A stretch of DNA of 30,306 nt from Chara braunii (lineage: Eukaryota > Streptophyta > Charophyceae > Charales > Characeae): positions 1,088,015-1,118,320 of the forward strand of contig BFEA01000493.1 of the NCBI GenBank assembly GCA_003427395.1, in the 5' to 3' direction. This document shows positions 29,189-30,306 of the stretch, piece after piece. The stretch's first letter is position 1. Each line of letters starts with the position of its first letter. The notes under the pieces are model-generated. The model searched no databases and was not told the origin of the DNA. It saw only the letters and a list, made by a program, of their open reading frames with translations. A program made the position numbers and the translations under genes.

Positions 29189-29312
29189 CGCAGCGAGTTA
29201 TGAATGCACCATACTGGCAAGATCAAACAGCGCAGCGAGTTATGAATGCACCATACTGGCAAGATCAAACAGCTCCTTTTTCTTTTTCTTTTTTTTAAGA
29301 TCAAACAGCGCA
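29189..29312. repeat. 42-bp perfect tandem duplication with a T-rich insert
   Basis: CGCAGCGAGTTATGAATGCA starts two identical 42-base units (29189-29230, 29231-29272). A T-rich run of about 24 bases (29273-29296) follows, then AAGATCAAACAG (29297-29308), the same 12 bases that precede the T-rich run. Confidence 0.85.
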
Positions 29313-29351
29313 ATTCTCTTGAATTCTGTAGTATTCTATTATTATTTTATT

Positions 29352-29730
29352 GGGATAATTCGCAAAATACCCCCATAAGTTGAGATACATGCCAAAATGC
29401 CCCTAAAGGACGTGGGTAGAGCGGAATGCCCCTCTGACAAAAAAAGGTATTTTGTGACATACCCCTGGTGTCGGGGGGGTCCCAGTCTTTGCAATATACC
29501 CCTACCGGGTACCAGTCCAACTTTGCAAAATGCCCCAGTATTGCCAACTTTTCCTAGGCGCTATTGCAAAAGGCCAAGGCCCAAACGAGGAGGGCTAGAT
29601 TGCAGAGTTGCACACCCGCCTGACAGGGGCACAACGCAAAGATTTCGGCCCAAAACGGCATTCCCCTCTACCCGCAATGGTCCCGCATCTTTCAGGGGCA
29701 TTTTGGCATAGGTATTTTGCAAATTATCCC
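29352..29730. mobile_element. 379-bp TIR element with an imperfect 9-bp target duplication (Mutator-like)
   Basis: The left end GGGATAATTCGCAAAATACC and the right end (reverse complement GGGATAATTTGCAAAATACC at 29711-29730) pair with one mismatch over 20 bases. A second inverted pair, GCCAAAATGCCCCT (left, from 29391) and AGGGGCATTTTGGC (right, ending about 29707), lies just inside. Flanks TATTTTATT (29343-29351) and TATCTTATT (29731-29739) are a 9-base duplication with one change. Nine-base duplications are typical of Mutator-like elements. There is no transposase; the inside is GC-rich with no domain. Confidence 0.8.
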
Positions 29731-29841
29731 TATCTTATTTCATAAAATAAAAAACCATCAAGCTCCCTCCAGCCTAGCACATTCCTAGTTGACTGGTCTC
29801 CCCACCTTTCTTCCGTTTTTTTTTATTTTTTTTATATTTTT

Positions 29842-29884
29842 GGACCATTTCTTGATTTATGTGTGTCATCCTTGCGCAGGGGCC

Positions 29885-29916
<32 letters not shown>

Positions 29917-29934
29917 ACGGATGTCTAGAAGGAC
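29842..29934 (-). ncRNA. U6 snRNA-like copy 3 with A-rich tail (retrocopy)
   Basis: The minus strand reads GTCCTTCTAGACATCCG, TTAAAATTGGAACGATACAG, AGAAGATTAGCATGGCCCCT and GCGCAAGGATGACAC, ending TCAAGAAATGGTCC: nearly the plant U6 consensus and the best of the three copies. After it comes AAAAATATAAAAAAAATAAAAAAAA (29819-29841 on the + strand) and no T run, so the polymerase III terminator is absent. A short GAAAGG occurs on both sides and may be part of a target duplication. It is likely a retrocopy, though a functional gene cannot be excluded by eye. Confidence 0.85.
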
Positions 29935-30241
29935 TCCTTTCGATTTTCAGAGGTATAACACAAACCCTAAGCCATACTGGAGTCTTCAGACACAACACAA
30001 GTGAACAGTGGGCCTCTCTCTGCTACTCTCCACGTACAAAGAAGACAAAAAAAAATGGCAGTGCATCTTTCCATGTTCTAGCGGAAGATTCAGCGATGGA
30101 CCCCACTGCCACGCAGAAAGTTTTGGAAGAGTTTTTTTGAGACTCCGCTGCGTGCCGGGAAATTTGAGCAAACTATTGCGTTGTTGCTTCTACTCTTCCT
30201 ATTTTCCCTTTTTTTTTCTCTTTTCTCCCGTCGCTTTCTAG
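29935..30241. other. unassigned, with T-rich tract before a possible splice acceptor
   Basis: No gene is recognised. A pyrimidine-rich run (30187-30241) ends in CTTTCTAG. Confidence 0.3.
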
Positions 30242-30306
30242 GCATTCCATCCAATCCCAATGCCTCCTTTCCCCACGGGATGGCTCAACCGAGAGAGTAG
30301 CCCCCC
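30242..30306 (+). CDS. candidate exon start, open to the window edge
   Basis: After a long pyrimidine tract ending TCTAG, one frame is open to the last base and reads AFHPIPMPPFPTGWLN. The acceptor context is good, but only 65 bases are available, no domain is visible, and the other two frames are not excluded. Treat it as a weak suggestion of a gene running past the window. Confidence 0.2.

Overview
The window looks like repeat-dominated nuclear DNA of a photosynthetic eukaryote, most likely a streptophyte (plant lineage). Three things support this. It holds three near-consensus plant-type U6 snRNA copies. It holds a fragment of the 5' end of plastid 23S rRNA lying in otherwise nuclear-looking DNA. 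It also holds a spliced exon of a plant-type 5-oxoprolinase. There are no operons or bacterial features. A charophyte alga such as Chara would fit the repeat-rich layout, but I cannot prove the species from the sequence.

Layout. 1-2196: tRNA-like and interspersed repeats, then a decayed Ty3/gypsy pol relic. 2197-15416: one old Ty3/gypsy LTR retrotransposon of about 13.2 kb with LTRs of about 2.25 kb (about 90% identical where I compared them by eye), an initiator-Met-type primer binding site, and broken gag, protease, RT-RNase H and integrase. Two parts are unexpected: a PHD zinc finger between RNase H and integrase, and a reading frame of about 630 codons (ORF3) between pol and the 3' LTR. 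ORF3 stays in one frame and is broken only by five stop codons. 15417-30306: a mosaic of 5'-truncated LINEs, SINE-like dimers, several TIR elements (one with an imperfect 9-bp target duplication), U6 retrocopies, a G-rich satellite, tandem duplications, and on the minus strand the 5-oxoprolinase exon plus one candidate exon of unknown product.

How the parts relate. The LTR element would have encoded its own capsid, protease, RT-RNase H and integrase, with the PHD finger a plausible chromatin reader for target choice; it is now dead through frameshifts, stops and loss of the integrase catalytic Glu. The LINE family shares a 3' end with a conserved hairpin and an A-rich tail, and is the likely source of the machinery that copied U6. 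The TIR elements are non-autonomous; one sits in a LINE poly(A) tail, which gives a relative age order. Apart from the 5-oxoprolinase exon I see no convincing host gene.
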